DNA of 64,000 bases from assembly GCA_027486795.1 (NCBI GenBank), contig JAIXOI010000055.1, positions 1 through 64,000 on the forward strand, read 5' to 3'. Positions 1-7,295 of the stretch are shown here, piece by piece. Below the pieces are notes generated by a model that saw only the letters and a list, made by a program, of their open reading frames with translations, was not told where the DNA came from and ran no database searches. Each line of letters opens with the position of its first letter. The stretch's first letter is position 1. The DNA comes from Sphingobacteriales bacterium. GTDB lineage: Bacteria > Bacteroidota > Bacteroidia > Chitinophagales > CAIOSU01. The translations under genes and the position numbers were made by a program.

Positions 1-70
1 GACACAAGACACAAGACACAAGACACAAGACACAAGACACAAGACACAAGACACAAGACACAAGACACAA
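1..70 (+). repeat. 7-bp tandem repeat array (GACACAA)n
   Basis: Ten perfect head-to-tail copies of the unit GACACAA fill positions 1-70, and the array may continue beyond the left window edge. The same unit recurs at 15334, 19567 and, inverted, at 217 and about 29384. A 7-bp unit shifts frame in every copy and no gene uses it, so this is an intergenic minisatellite. Confidence 0.95.
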
Positions 71-216
71 GATTTCAGTCGCTTTTTGTAAGAAAGTTCA
101 ATGTTTAATGCCATTATATCCAAAATCGTACCTCTTACATTATACATGGTACATCAAAAATGCCCCATCTTTGTAGTTCAATGCACAATTCTTTGTGCAA
201 GCCACTTACATTTAGT

Positions 217-247
217 CTTGTGTCTTGTGTCTTATGTCTTGTGTCTT
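217..247 (-). repeat. Inverted copy of the 7-bp array before hisC
   Basis: Four units of CTTGTGT (one reads CTTATGT) lie on the plus strand. This is the reverse complement of the array at 1-70. The copy ends 14 bases before the chosen hisC start, so it must lie in the hisC leader. With 1-70 it makes an inverted pair around about 146 bp that hold no gene I can support. Confidence 0.85.
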
Positions 248-261
248 CGCAAAGCAAGGCT

Positions 262-1323
262 ATGTCAACCAACTTCAATCTCAATAACCTTATCCGTGCC
301 AATGTGTGCAAAATGAAGCCTTATTCATCAGCTCGCGACGAGTTTAGCGGCACTGCCCAAGTATATCTGGATGCTAACGAGAACCCATTTGATACGGGTC
401 TCAATCGCTATCCCGACCCGCACCAAAAGGAATTGAAGAAGGTTATAGCAAAGCTGAATAAGGTGAAGCCCGAGAACATATTTCTGGGCAATGGTAGCGA
501 TGAGCCTATTGATTTGCTGTTCAGAGCTTTTTGCGAGCCAGGTACTGATCATGCGGTGTTTATTGCACCCAGCTATGGTATGTACGAAGTGGCGGCCAAT
601 ATCAATAATATTACCTATACACAGGTACCACTTACCAGTGAGTTTCAGATGGATACCGATGCTATTTTGTTGGCTGCTAAGCGCAAAAATGGTGCATTGA
701 TATCAACCAAACTGATTTTCCTTTGCTCACCCAATAACCCCAGTGGTAACTTGCTCGATAAGGGTTCGGTGAAGCATTTATTGGATAATTTTGATGGTCT
801 GGTAGTAATTGACGAGGCCTATATTGATTTTGCCGAGGATAAAGGCTGGTTGCCGGAATTGGCAGAATACCCAAATTTGGTAGTATTGCAAACCCTTTCC
901 AAAGCTTGGGGATTGGCCAGTATTCGTTTGGGGATGGCCTTTGGTAGTGCAGAGTTGGTTGCGGTGTTGGACAAGATAAAACCCCCTTACAACATCAACG
1001 AGCTTACCCAACAGGCTGCCATGAAAGCCTTGCAGCATGCGGACAAAGTGCAAAAGCAGATAAAAGAACTGTTAGAAGAACGCAGCAAATTGGCCGATGG
1101 CTTGAGGCCGTTGCCATTCGTTGTTAGGGTGTTCCCTTCCAAAGCTAACTTCTTGTTGGTAAAAACCACCGATGCCCGTAAGGTTTATGATTATTGCTTG
1201 GAGCGCGGCATTATTCTCCGCGACCGAAGTAAAGTGCCTGGCTGCGAAGGTTGTGTAAGGGTTACGGTAGGCACCCCAGAAGAGAATTTGAGGTTGTTGG
1301 AGGTGTTGCGGGAGTTAAATTAA
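262..1323 (+). CDS. hisC: Histidinol-phosphate aminotransferase
   Basis: PLP-dependent class I/II aminotransferase that converts imidazole-acetol phosphate plus glutamate to histidinol phosphate in histidine biosynthesis. The 353 residues match the family length. Visible signatures are the N-terminal DANENP, GNGSDEPIDLL, the CSPNNPSGN segment, the VVIDEAY segment, and the PLP lysine in SKAWGLA (about K214). The C-terminal segment GCVRVTVGTPEEN supplies the phosphate-binding arginine. The ATG at 262 was chosen because the open frame upstream to 160 runs through minisatellite sequence and encodes no family-like residues. No other his gene is in the window. Upstream his genes, if they are linked, lie beyond the left edge and would be separated from hisC by the repeats. 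Confidence 0.95.
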   Translation: MSTNFNLNNLIRANVCKMKPYSSARDEFSGTAQVYLDANENPFDTGLNRYPDPHQKELKKVIAKLNKVKPENIFLGNGSDEPIDLLFRAFCEPGTDHAVFIAPSYGMYEVAANINNITYTQVPLTSEFQMDTDAILLAAKRKNGALISTKLIFLCSPNNPSGNLLDKGSVKHLLDNFDGLVVIDEAYIDFAEDKGWLPELAEYPNLVVLQTLSKAWGLASIRLGMAFGSAELVAVLDKIKPPYNINELTQQAAMKALQHADKVQKQIKELLEERSKLADGLRPLPFVVRVFPSKANFLLVKTTDARKVYDYCLERGIILRDRSKVPGCEGCVRVTVGTPEENLRLLEVLRELN

Positions 1324-1325
1324 TC

Positions 1326-1697
1326 TCATCGCGTAGCCACTACGCTGCCGCCATTATCGTATTGTTTGGCCGATATAAGGGTACCATTGCTGTATAATAT
1401 TTCACAGAATAGTTTACCATCTGTATCCCAAAAGCGCCATATACCAATTTTTACCCCTCGTTCATATTGCGCTTGTGCTGTAACATGGCCTTTGTCGTTG
1501 AAACTAGCCCAAGCACCATGAGGTTTATTGTGCTTCAACCAACCTGTTTGCGATATCTGTCCGTTATTATAATGCTTTATTACCGCTACTTTGCCATGCT
1601 TCTGTTTTACGAAAGTTATAGCTGGTTCGGCAGCAATTTGCGCATAACTCAACTGCAAACAAAACAATAGCGATAATATAGAGAGCAGCAGTTTCAA
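1326..1697 (-). CDS. Small secreted MORN-like repeat protein
   Basis: A 123-residue protein with a clear signal peptide (MKLLLSILSLLFCLQLSYAQ). Its body resembles MORN/YwqK-type repeats: NNGQISQTGWLKHNKPHG, then ASFNDKGHVTAQAQYERGVKIG, then FWDTDGKLFCEILYSNG. Such repeats are short beta-hairpins; the function here is unknown. The start is a TTG at 1697, because the in-frame sequence just upstream contains a stop and the signal peptide begins directly at the TTG. It is convergent with hisC, with two bases between the stops. It probably ends in the periplasm or outside the cell. Confidence 0.72.
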   Translation of the reverse strand: MKLLLSILSLLFCLQLSYAQIAAEPAITFVKQKHGKVAVIKHYNNGQISQTGWLKHNKPHGAWASFNDKGHVTAQAQYERGVKIGIWRFWDTDGKLFCEILYSNGTLISAKQYDNGGSVVATR

Positions 1698-1787
1698 GTA
1701 TCTTTAATTAACATTACCTTAACATGAAGATAATACTAAGTTAACGCAAATGCTGTACTCGTTGTTCGGAAATGAGTGTTATTTTTT

Positions 1788-3740
1788 CTACTCTAATATG
1801 GTAACCTCCGTGCGGCGGTTTTTGGCACGGCCATCTTCGCTGCTGTTGTCTGCCAATGGTTTGTTGGCGCCATACCCCTTAGCTTTAAGGCGGGCTTTAT
1901 CAATACCCGCATTTACTAGGTAATTAACCACTTCATTGGCGCGCTTTTGCGATAGGTCGAGGTTGTTGGCTTCGGTGCCTACATTATCGGTATGTCCAGC
2001 TATTTCAAGTTTTATAGCTGGGTTTATTTCCAGAAATTTCATCAACCTGTCCAACTCGCTTTTCGATTCGTTTTTGAGCTTGTAATTACCCGTTTCGTAA
2101 AATACATTATTCAACACCACGGTGCTCTTCGAGGAAATAGGCTCAAGCAGTATATCTAGCTTTTGGTAGTTGTTCTGCTTATTGATTGGGAAATTATAAG
2201 AGTAAAACAAATAGCCAGGTTGGTTGATGCTTAAGCCATAATTGCTACCGGTGGGCAACGTTAGCAAAAACTCTCCACTTTGTGCATCAGGCACTATCAG
2301 GTTGTTGGTTTGGCCAGTGGCAAGGTCGATAAACTCAATTGAAGGAAGTAAAACTTTTTTGGTGCTCTTATCTTTTACCGTGCCCGTTACATAGGTTACC
2401 TTTTTGGGCCTTGCCGCTAGTGGCATTTCAAACCCATATATATCAAGATTATTGTTGAGGGTAAACCTATCGGTGGCAAAGTATGCTGAATCACCATTAA
2501 TATTAACAAAAATTCCACCTTCGTAATAGTATGAATTGATGGGGTAGCCCAGGTTGATTGGTTCGCTCCAGCCATTCTCTTGCTTGCGAGCATAATAAAT
2601 ATCGGCATCGCCAAAGCCCGGTCGGCCGTCGCTGGAGAAGTAGAGCGTTTGCCCATCAGGGTGTATGTAGGGCCGTTCGTCAATGGTTGGGGTATTTATG
2701 GTTGGGCCTAAGTTTTCAGGTACGCCCCAGTTTCCATCGGTTTGCATTCGGCTCACCCAAATATCCAACATGCCCTGCCCGCCAGGCCTTGAGCTTACAA
2801 AATACAACGAACGGCCATCGCCACTAATACAAGGCTGGGTTTCTTTATACTTGGTATTGACGTTAGGGCCTAGGTTTACGGGTTTGCCCCAAGTATTGCC
2901 AACCCGTTTCGAAACATAAATGTCGCAGCTGCCGTAGCCGCCGCCGCTCTCGCAAATAGTAAAATACAGCTGCCTTCCATCTGGCGAAATACTGTGAGCG
3001 CCTTGGTTTGCATCTTGGGTATTTACATTGCTACTTACCGATATTGATTTGCTCCATGCTGTCTCTTCCCATTGGCTCACTAGTATGTCTTCTTGCAGGT
3101 GCATGGTGCCTGGGTCTTTTATCTGGCGTGTAAAGAAGAGATATTTGCCATCGGCCGTAAGGGCAGGGAAATATTCATTATCGGCACTGTTTACCCCTTG
3201 CCCTGCAGGTTTTGGAGTGAATGTCACAGGGTGTTTAATGGCTTCTTTAGCAAATACTATGCTGCTTTCCAGCAGTTTCAGTTCACCTTCGCGCTTTGGA
3301 TTAATGGCACCAACTTTTCGGTAGGTATCAAAGTAGTATTGCGATGAATCGAACTGCTGAATGTAAAAACAGCTTCGTGCCAGATAATAAAAGGCCTCCT
3401 TACTTTTGTTCGGGTCCACCTTCAGCATTTCTGTAAAATGGAATTTCGATTGGCTGTATTTGCGGGTTTGGAAGTACAAATAGCCCAGCCGTTCGTTAGC
3501 GAGCATGAAGTCGGGCTGTATTTTCAATGCATCCAATAGCGATTGCTCAGCCTCTGCAAAGCGGTCCCAGTTAAGGTGCTCAATGCTTTCATTATACAAG
3601 TCAAAGGCTTTCTTGTTTACTTTTTGCGGCTGTGGCTGGGCAATAGCTGGTGCAAAGCCCAATAGCAATAGTGTTAAAACCAATAGCCACTGGTTCAAGG
3701 TATATCTAAGTACTTGTGCGTTTGCAGTGATATTTCCCAT
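1788..3740 (-). CDS. PorE-like OmpA family protein (TPR, WD40-like propeller, OmpA C-terminus)
   Basis: A 650-residue exported protein. In order it has a signal peptide ending APAIAQ, TPR units (about residues 40-150), WD40-like PD40 blades with recurring FPALTADGKYLFFTR and YFSSDGRPGFGD-type motifs (about 180-440), a carboxypeptidase-regulatory-like domain (about 445-530), and a C-terminal OmpA peptidoglycan-binding domain with AGHTDNVG and LSQKRANEV. This is the order known for PorE, the T9SS component that links the machine to peptidoglycan, although Bacteroidota carry several such paralogues. The ATG at 3740 overlaps queE by 46 bp. An alternative TTG at 3698 overlaps the queE stop as TTGA and would give a shorter leader, but without the leader's arginine. 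A second protein with this order starts at 62330. Confidence 0.88.
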   Translation of the reverse strand: MGNITANAQVLRYTLNQWLLVLTLLLLGFAPAIAQPQPQKVNKKAFDLYNESIEHLNWDRFAEAEQSLLDALKIQPDFMLANERLGYLYFQTRKYSQSKFHFTEMLKVDPNKSKEAFYYLARSCFYIQQFDSSQYYFDTYRKVGAINPKREGELKLLESSIVFAKEAIKHPVTFTPKPAGQGVNSADNEYFPALTADGKYLFFTRQIKDPGTMHLQEDILVSQWEETAWSKSISVSSNVNTQDANQGAHSISPDGRQLYFTICESGGGYGSCDIYVSKRVGNTWGKPVNLGPNVNTKYKETQPCISGDGRSLYFVSSRPGGQGMLDIWVSRMQTDGNWGVPENLGPTINTPTIDERPYIHPDGQTLYFSSDGRPGFGDADIYYARKQENGWSEPINLGYPINSYYYEGGIFVNINGDSAYFATDRFTLNNNLDIYGFEMPLAARPKKVTYVTGTVKDKSTKKVLLPSIEFIDLATGQTNNLIVPDAQSGEFLLTLPTGSNYGLSINQPGYLFYSYNFPINKQNNYQKLDILLEPISSKSTVVLNNVFYETGNYKLKNESKSELDRLMKFLEINPAIKLEIAGHTDNVGTEANNLDLSQKRANEVVNYLVNAGIDKARLKAKGYGANKPLADNSSEDGRAKNRRTEVTILE

Positions 3741-4315
3741 TTTGGGTGGGCTTTTACGTAGTCAATAATCAATGGCGTAACTTTCTTGCTAACGCTCCAC
3801 TCGGGTTGAAGATACAATTTACATGCCGAGTTTACTTGTGCTGCAAACTCTTCGGCCCATTGAAAGTCGCTTTTATTGTAAACGATTATTTTTAGTTCAT
3901 TGGCAAAAGGAATAACCTCCGGTAAGGGAGCCTTAAATTTTTTAGGCGAAAGACATATCCAGTTCCAATGTCCACTAAGCGGATACGCGCCCGATGTTTC
4001 AATATTGGTTCGGAAACCCGATTGTTGCAACTGGGCTGTAAGCTCATCCAAATTGTACATTAAGGGTTCACCACCTGTAACTACCGCCAAACGGCCCGGG
4101 TGCTGGGCTGCTTCGGTTACTAGGTCAGCTACTTCCCACGAGGGGTGCGCATCAGCATCCCACGATTCTTTTACATCGCACCACACGCAACCCACGTCGC
4201 AACCACCCAAGCGTATAAAGTAAGCAGCATTGCCTTGGTAGTAGCCTTCACCTTGTATGGTGTAGAACTGTTCCATAACTGGCAGACTGGTAACAATGGT
4301 TGTATTAAGTGACAT
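3695..4315 (-). CDS. queE: 7-carboxy-7-deazaguanine synthase
   Basis: Radical-SAM enzyme that contracts 6-carboxytetrahydropterin to 7-carboxy-7-deazaguanine on the way to preQ0 and queuosine. In 206 residues it shows the substrate-binding start FYTIQGEGYYQG, a Cx3Cx2C iron-sulphur motif at C39, C43 and C46 (CDVGCVWC), and the radical-SAM GGEPL motif. The W-C-D context after the third cysteine is typical of QueE. The start is ATG 4315. The next gene on the same strand, the OmpA protein, begins inside or at the stop of queE, so the two are probably co-transcribed. No other queuosine gene is in the window. Confidence 0.94.
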   Translation of the reverse strand: MSLNTTIVTSLPVMEQFYTIQGEGYYQGNAAYFIRLGGCDVGCVWCDVKESWDADAHPSWEVADLVTEAAQHPGRLAVVTGGEPLMYNLDELTAQLQQSGFRTNIETSGAYPLSGHWNWICLSPKKFKAPLPEVIPFANELKIIVYNKSDFQWAEEFAAQVNSACKLYLQPEWSVSKKVTPLIIDYVKAHPKWEISLQTHKYLDIP

Positions 4316-4476
4316 GTTGCAAATATCGGAAGGAATATTGGGATACCACTATTGTGCATTTTAACTAATTAATTTTCAAGAAGTTATTGTGCTGCTTTGC
4401 CGGTAACGTAACTTTTTTTCGCAGTTCTCGTACTATAAAACAATAGGTCAATTTCAATTACCTAAAGCCTTTAATT

Positions 4477-4824
4477 ATGCAAAAGAGTATTCTGATTGTT
4501 GGTATCATAATGATTATGGCAACAGGTTTTGTTGGTTTCCGCTATGGCGACGATAAAAACTCGATGGACATAACTTATGAAGTACTTTGCAAGGATTGCA
4601 CGGTTACCTATCGCGATGAAATGGGCAATTCGGCTGAAGTGCATGGCGTGCCAGAGAAATGGTCATTTGATTTTACAGGTAAGCCAGGTCAATTTGTATA
4701 TGTATCAGCAACTAACCCAGATGGCTCCGAAACACAAGTGATAATAAAGCGCGGTGGTAACGAGCTTATTAAAGGTAAAAGCCTTGAGCGCGAGCACGCC
4801 GCAAGAGCTGGTTCGATTTTGTAA
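4477..4824 (+). CDS. Small exported or membrane-anchored protein, MmpS-like fold
   Basis: A 115-residue protein with one hydrophobic N-terminal segment (about residues 4-20) that can be a signal peptide or an anchor. The rest (ITYEVLCKDCTVTYRDEMG, GKPGQFVYVSATNPDG, QVIIKRGGNELIKG) has the spacing of an MmpS-like immunoglobulin-type beta fold: a short Cx2C pair, then an aromatic-rich core and a paired strand with I-K-R-G-G. The function is unknown and the family call is tentative. The start is ATG 4477. A strong hairpin terminator follows 26 bases after the stop. Confidence 0.6.
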   Translation: MQKSILIVGIIMIMATGFVGFRYGDDKNSMDITYEVLCKDCTVTYRDEMGNSAEVHGVPEKWSFDFTGKPGQFVYVSATNPDGSETQVIIKRGGNELIKGKSLEREHAARAGSIL

Positions 4825-4850
4825 AAACTAATTCGGTTGATAAAATAAGA

Positions 4851-4887
4851 TAGAGCTGTCCCGTTTATGGGATGGCTCTATTTTTTT
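4851..4887 (+). terminator. Rho-independent terminator between convergent genes
   Basis: A 12-bp stem (TAGAGCTGTCCC pairing with GGGATGGCTCTA, two G-U pairs) with loop GTTTAT is followed by a run of seven T. It ends the plus-strand gene at 4477-4824. It also overlaps the end of the minus-strand DUF2892 gene and may serve both. Confidence 0.85.
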
Positions 4888-5087
4888 GGTGCAGGGCAGG
4901 TATTAAATCCAACTAGGGTATACAGCGGGCAAAAACTAACCAAACTGGTAAGCATAAACACGGCTCCTAAAACAACCAAAACGATACCTACCGTGCCAGT
5001 AACGGTGCCTGTAAAGTATAAAGCAATAAATACTGCCGCAACAATTACTCTAATTGTGCGGTCTACCATTCCCATGTTCTGTTTCAT
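4878..5087 (-). CDS. DUF2892 (YgaP-like) small membrane protein
   Basis: Sixty-nine residues with the family's shape: an N-terminal MKQNMGMVDRTIRV, two membrane segments (about 12-32 and 34-54), and the C-terminal CPLYTLVGFNTC motif. DUF2892 is found as the tail domain of YgaP-like rhodanese proteins and as stand-alone small inner-membrane proteins; its role is not established. Its 3' end lies inside the terminator hairpin it shares with the convergent gene. A possible 32-residue membrane protein lies ten bases upstream. Confidence 0.85.
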   Translation of the reverse strand: MKQNMGMVDRTIRVIVAAVFIALYFTGTVTGTVGIVLVVLGAVFMLTSLVSFCPLYTLVGFNTCPAPKK

Positions 5088-5097
5088 AAACTAGTTT

Positions 5098-5196
5098 TTA
5101 GGTAATGTGCATTAGCCACACTACAAGGGTTATAAAACCAATGCACACTATGCACCAAGCTATTAAGCGCAATAATTCCATCGCATTTGGTTTCAT
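5098..5196 (-). CDS. Possible 32-residue single-span membrane protein
   Basis: A short frame (ATG at 5196, stop at 5098) encodes MKPNAMELLRLIAWCIVCIG followed by FITLVVWLMHIT. It has a short polar N-terminus with one net positive region, then about 22 hydrophobic residues. The stop lies ten bases before the DUF2892 start, the spacing expected in an operon. The residue order looks like a designed membrane helix rather than chance, but short hydrophobic frames are easy to find, so this is moderate evidence only. I recognise no family. Confidence 0.45.
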   Translation of the reverse strand: MKPNAMELLRLIAWCIVCIGFITLVVWLMHIT

Positions 5197-5282
5197 TGTA
5201 AAATAACCACATTGTTCGCGGGCTATTAGTGACCAAAGTCACACCTGACATATGATGTTTGGCAGGAAACTGAATGGCAAGC

Positions 5283-5747
5283 CTAGCGCTTTCTTTTGAG
5301 CAGAATAACACCAACGGAAACCAAAACGGACATTAACACAGCAATAACACTAAGCCCAATGCTCAGCAGGCCGTTAATCGAAAATCCTCCCCCATCCATG
5401 TTATAGGCTTTGCGGAGGTGAAAGTTTTGCTCGCCTAATACGCTAAAGCCAATGAAGGTAAACAATACGAAAAGCAAGTAGTGTGGCATATAAAACAACC
5501 ATGAGCTTTGATAACGATGCTTGTAAGCTGCTAACAGAAGCATTACTATGTAGCTGATCACGTTAAACAGAAAAAGCGCTTTACTGTACACTTGGTAGTT
5601 AGCAAATCGTGCACTGATGTCGTCGCCGAACGATAATGAATACCAACCAAGTAATGATAACGTAGATAAGGCACTGAACGAGACAATAAACAGGGACCAA
5701 TACAGCTTCGTGGTTTTGTTTAACTTATTATCATTATAGCTATCCAT
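5283..5747 (-). CDS. Hypothetical four-span membrane protein
   Basis: About 154 residues from ATG 5747. That start is preferred over an in-frame ATG at 5768 because it falls two bases after the stop of the upstream lipoprotein gene. Four hydrophobic segments are visible: around LFIVSFSALSTLSLLGW, LFNVISYIVMLLLAAY, LLFVLFTFIGFSVLG, and the C-terminal LLSIGLSVIAVLMSVLVSVG before a KRKR end. A charged HKHR-type loop follows the second span. No family is recognised. It is the last gene of a three-gene minus-strand operon. Confidence 0.7.
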   Translation of the reverse strand: MDSYNDNKLNKTTKLYWSLFIVSFSALSTLSLLGWYSLSFGDDISARFANYQVYSKALFLFNVISYIVMLLLAAYKHRYQSSWLFYMPHYLLFVLFTFIGFSVLGEQNFHLRKAYNMDGGGFSINGLLSIGLSVIAVLMSVLVSVGVILLKRKR

Positions 5748-5749
5748 GG

Positions 5750-6307
5750 TTATAAGGCATTTACCCATTCTTTGGCAGCTTCAAGCTGGTCGGGCTGCGG
5801 TATCAAAATTAGTTTACTGGTGTCGCGGAGGTTTCTTTGCAATATTTTGATAAAAGTAAGGCTGCTTGGCGATGCCGGGTAGGCCACATTTTGCTTATAC
5901 GTTTCTATCATTAGCAGTATTTCGGCTCCAACACACGATTGCACATTGTCGGGCGGGTTAGGACCACCTCCGCGCAAACTAATGCCTGCACAAGGCTCGG
6001 TGCTATCTAGCATTTTTACCAGTTCTTTAAGGTGCTGTTTTTGTATCCAGTTTTTAGGAGCCTCATCAAGCAGCACGGTGCCGCTTGCCACATTTTCTTT
6101 CAAATACTCAATAAACGTAACGGGTGTGTATCGCTCGTAACCATCAGCCGGAAACTCAAGGGCATTGGTGCCTCTCCTAACTGGGGCAGGGGCAGGTTTG
6201 GTAGTATCGGCCACTACTTCGGGCGTTGTTGGTTCGGCTTGGTTAGTGCAACTGGCAAAAATCAGCATGATTATAGCAGTACTTGCTGCAAGTAAGGGGC
6301 GTAACAT
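5750..6307 (-). CDS. Hypothetical lipoprotein
   Basis: A 185-residue protein with a lipoprotein signal (LLAASTAIIMLIFASC). The lipobox FASC predicts acylation at about C20. A proline- and alanine-rich linker (about 22-47) precedes a soluble domain that contains a pair of cysteines around EPCAGISLRGGG and VQSCVG. The domain is not recognised. The start is ATG 6307, since the codon before it is only a TTG. It sits eight bases after the T9SS cargo gene and two bases before the next frame, which suggests one transcript. Confidence 0.75.
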   Translation of the reverse strand: MLRPLLAASTAIIMLIFASCTNQAEPTTPEVVADTTKPAPAPVRRGTNALEFPADGYERYTPVTFIEYLKENVASGTVLLDEAPKNWIQKQHLKELVKMLDSTEPCAGISLRGGGPNPPDNVQSCVGAEILLMIETYKQNVAYPASPSSLTFIKILQRNLRDTSKLILIPQPDQLEAAKEWVNAL

Positions 6308-6315
6308 CAATGAGC

Positions 6316-7206
6316 TTATTTTACAATAGTGATAAAGCGGGTTTCAATTGCACCATTATCAAACCGTAATTGTGCGTAGTAGAAACCTGTTGAAAGTCGG
6401 TTGGTGTTAATTAAAAGTTCTTTAGTTCCGGGCGCAGATTCCTGTATTTGCACTTGACGGCCTTCTGCATTCAAAATGGTTACGCTTGCAATACCCTGTT
6501 TTGGGCTGCTTACTACAAAATGATCACTAATTGGGTTGGGGTAAATGACAACTTCTGATACATCAACTGGCTCTTGAGCTGAAACCACTCCTTCGAACGA
6601 CAAATTATCAATGGTTAACTTACTAGGCTGCGGGCTATTTAGGCTGTCGGTTGAGGTAATCAATATCACATAGCTGTCTGGTTTTGGCAAACTCGTTTCT
6701 GATGAATCGGTATTCAATATCTGGAAACCGAATTGTTGAAATGTAGTGGCCGGGCCAAGCCTGGCGTTGCCAGATGCTATTAGCGAATCGCGGTTTAGGC
6801 CAGCATCAAAACGGTACATATACAACACTACCAATGCCTTATCGCCAGGGGCGGCATCGTATTTATAATAGCCACTGAAGCTTTCCGGGCGATAATTGAT
6901 TGGAGTGCCATCAAGGCCCAGCGAATCGTTGCGGATACTGCCATTGGTAAGAATACCAGCATAGTAGTTTGAAGTTCCGGAGGCCAAAATAGTTTGCACT
7001 ACCGCAGCGCTGTCGCCCGATTGGGCATCACTGGTGTCAAAAACGGTTTCGCCGAATGCAATGAAAGTGCTGGTATTGGTTTTCCAACCTACGGGTACTT
7101 TGTAGGTGCCAGTCTCGGTCCAGTTTTCAAAGTCGCCATTGGTGATGTTTTGGGCCGCCAAAACTATTGTTGACAGGCAGAACAGGAGCGTAAATAAGTG
7201 CTTCAT
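6316..7206 (-). CDS. T9SS type A cargo protein, PCMD/carbohydrate-binding-like
   Basis: A 296-residue secreted protein. The signal peptide MKHLFTLLFCLSTIVLAAQ is followed by ITNGDFENWTETGTYKVPVGW. That opening is typical of a jelly-roll domain seen in secreted Bacteroidota proteins (GFENW...P.GW), which extends to about residue 205. The C-terminal 80 residues are a type A sorting domain (VIYPNPISDHFVVSS, ILNAEGRQV, LSTGFYYAQLRFDNG), cleaved after passage through T9SS. It is first in an operon with the lipoprotein and membrane protein genes. The signal peptide and upstream bases are nearly the same as those of the unrelated gene at 7296-8513. Confidence 0.88.
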   Translation of the reverse strand: MKHLFTLLFCLSTIVLAAQNITNGDFENWTETGTYKVPVGWKTNTSTFIAFGETVFDTSDAQSGDSAAVVQTILASGTSNYYAGILTNGSIRNDSLGLDGTPINYRPESFSGYYKYDAAPGDKALVVLYMYRFDAGLNRDSLIASGNARLGPATTFQQFGFQILNTDSSETSLPKPDSYVILITSTDSLNSPQPSKLTIDNLSFEGVVSAQEPVDVSEVVIYPNPISDHFVVSSPKQGIASVTILNAEGRQVQIQESAPGTKELLINTNRLSTGFYYAQLRFDNGAIETRFITIVK

Positions 7207-7295
7207 ACCTTAAATATAGCAATTATAGCAAAATATAGGTGGCGTGTGCGTAAAATCTAACTACGAAATTTACCCCTCAAAGACATTTTATTCAG

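Noticed and set aside
1-70. Possible CRISPR array at the 7-bp repeats
   Set aside because: The units are 7 bp, directly adjacent and without spacers, and no cas gene is near. This is a minisatellite.
160-261. N-terminal extension of hisC
   Set aside because: It runs through inverted GACACAA repeats and shows no aminotransferase likeness.
4867-5094. 75-residue plus-strand frame opposite DUF2892
   Set aside because: It is antisense to a recognisable gene and begins in the loop of a terminator hairpin.
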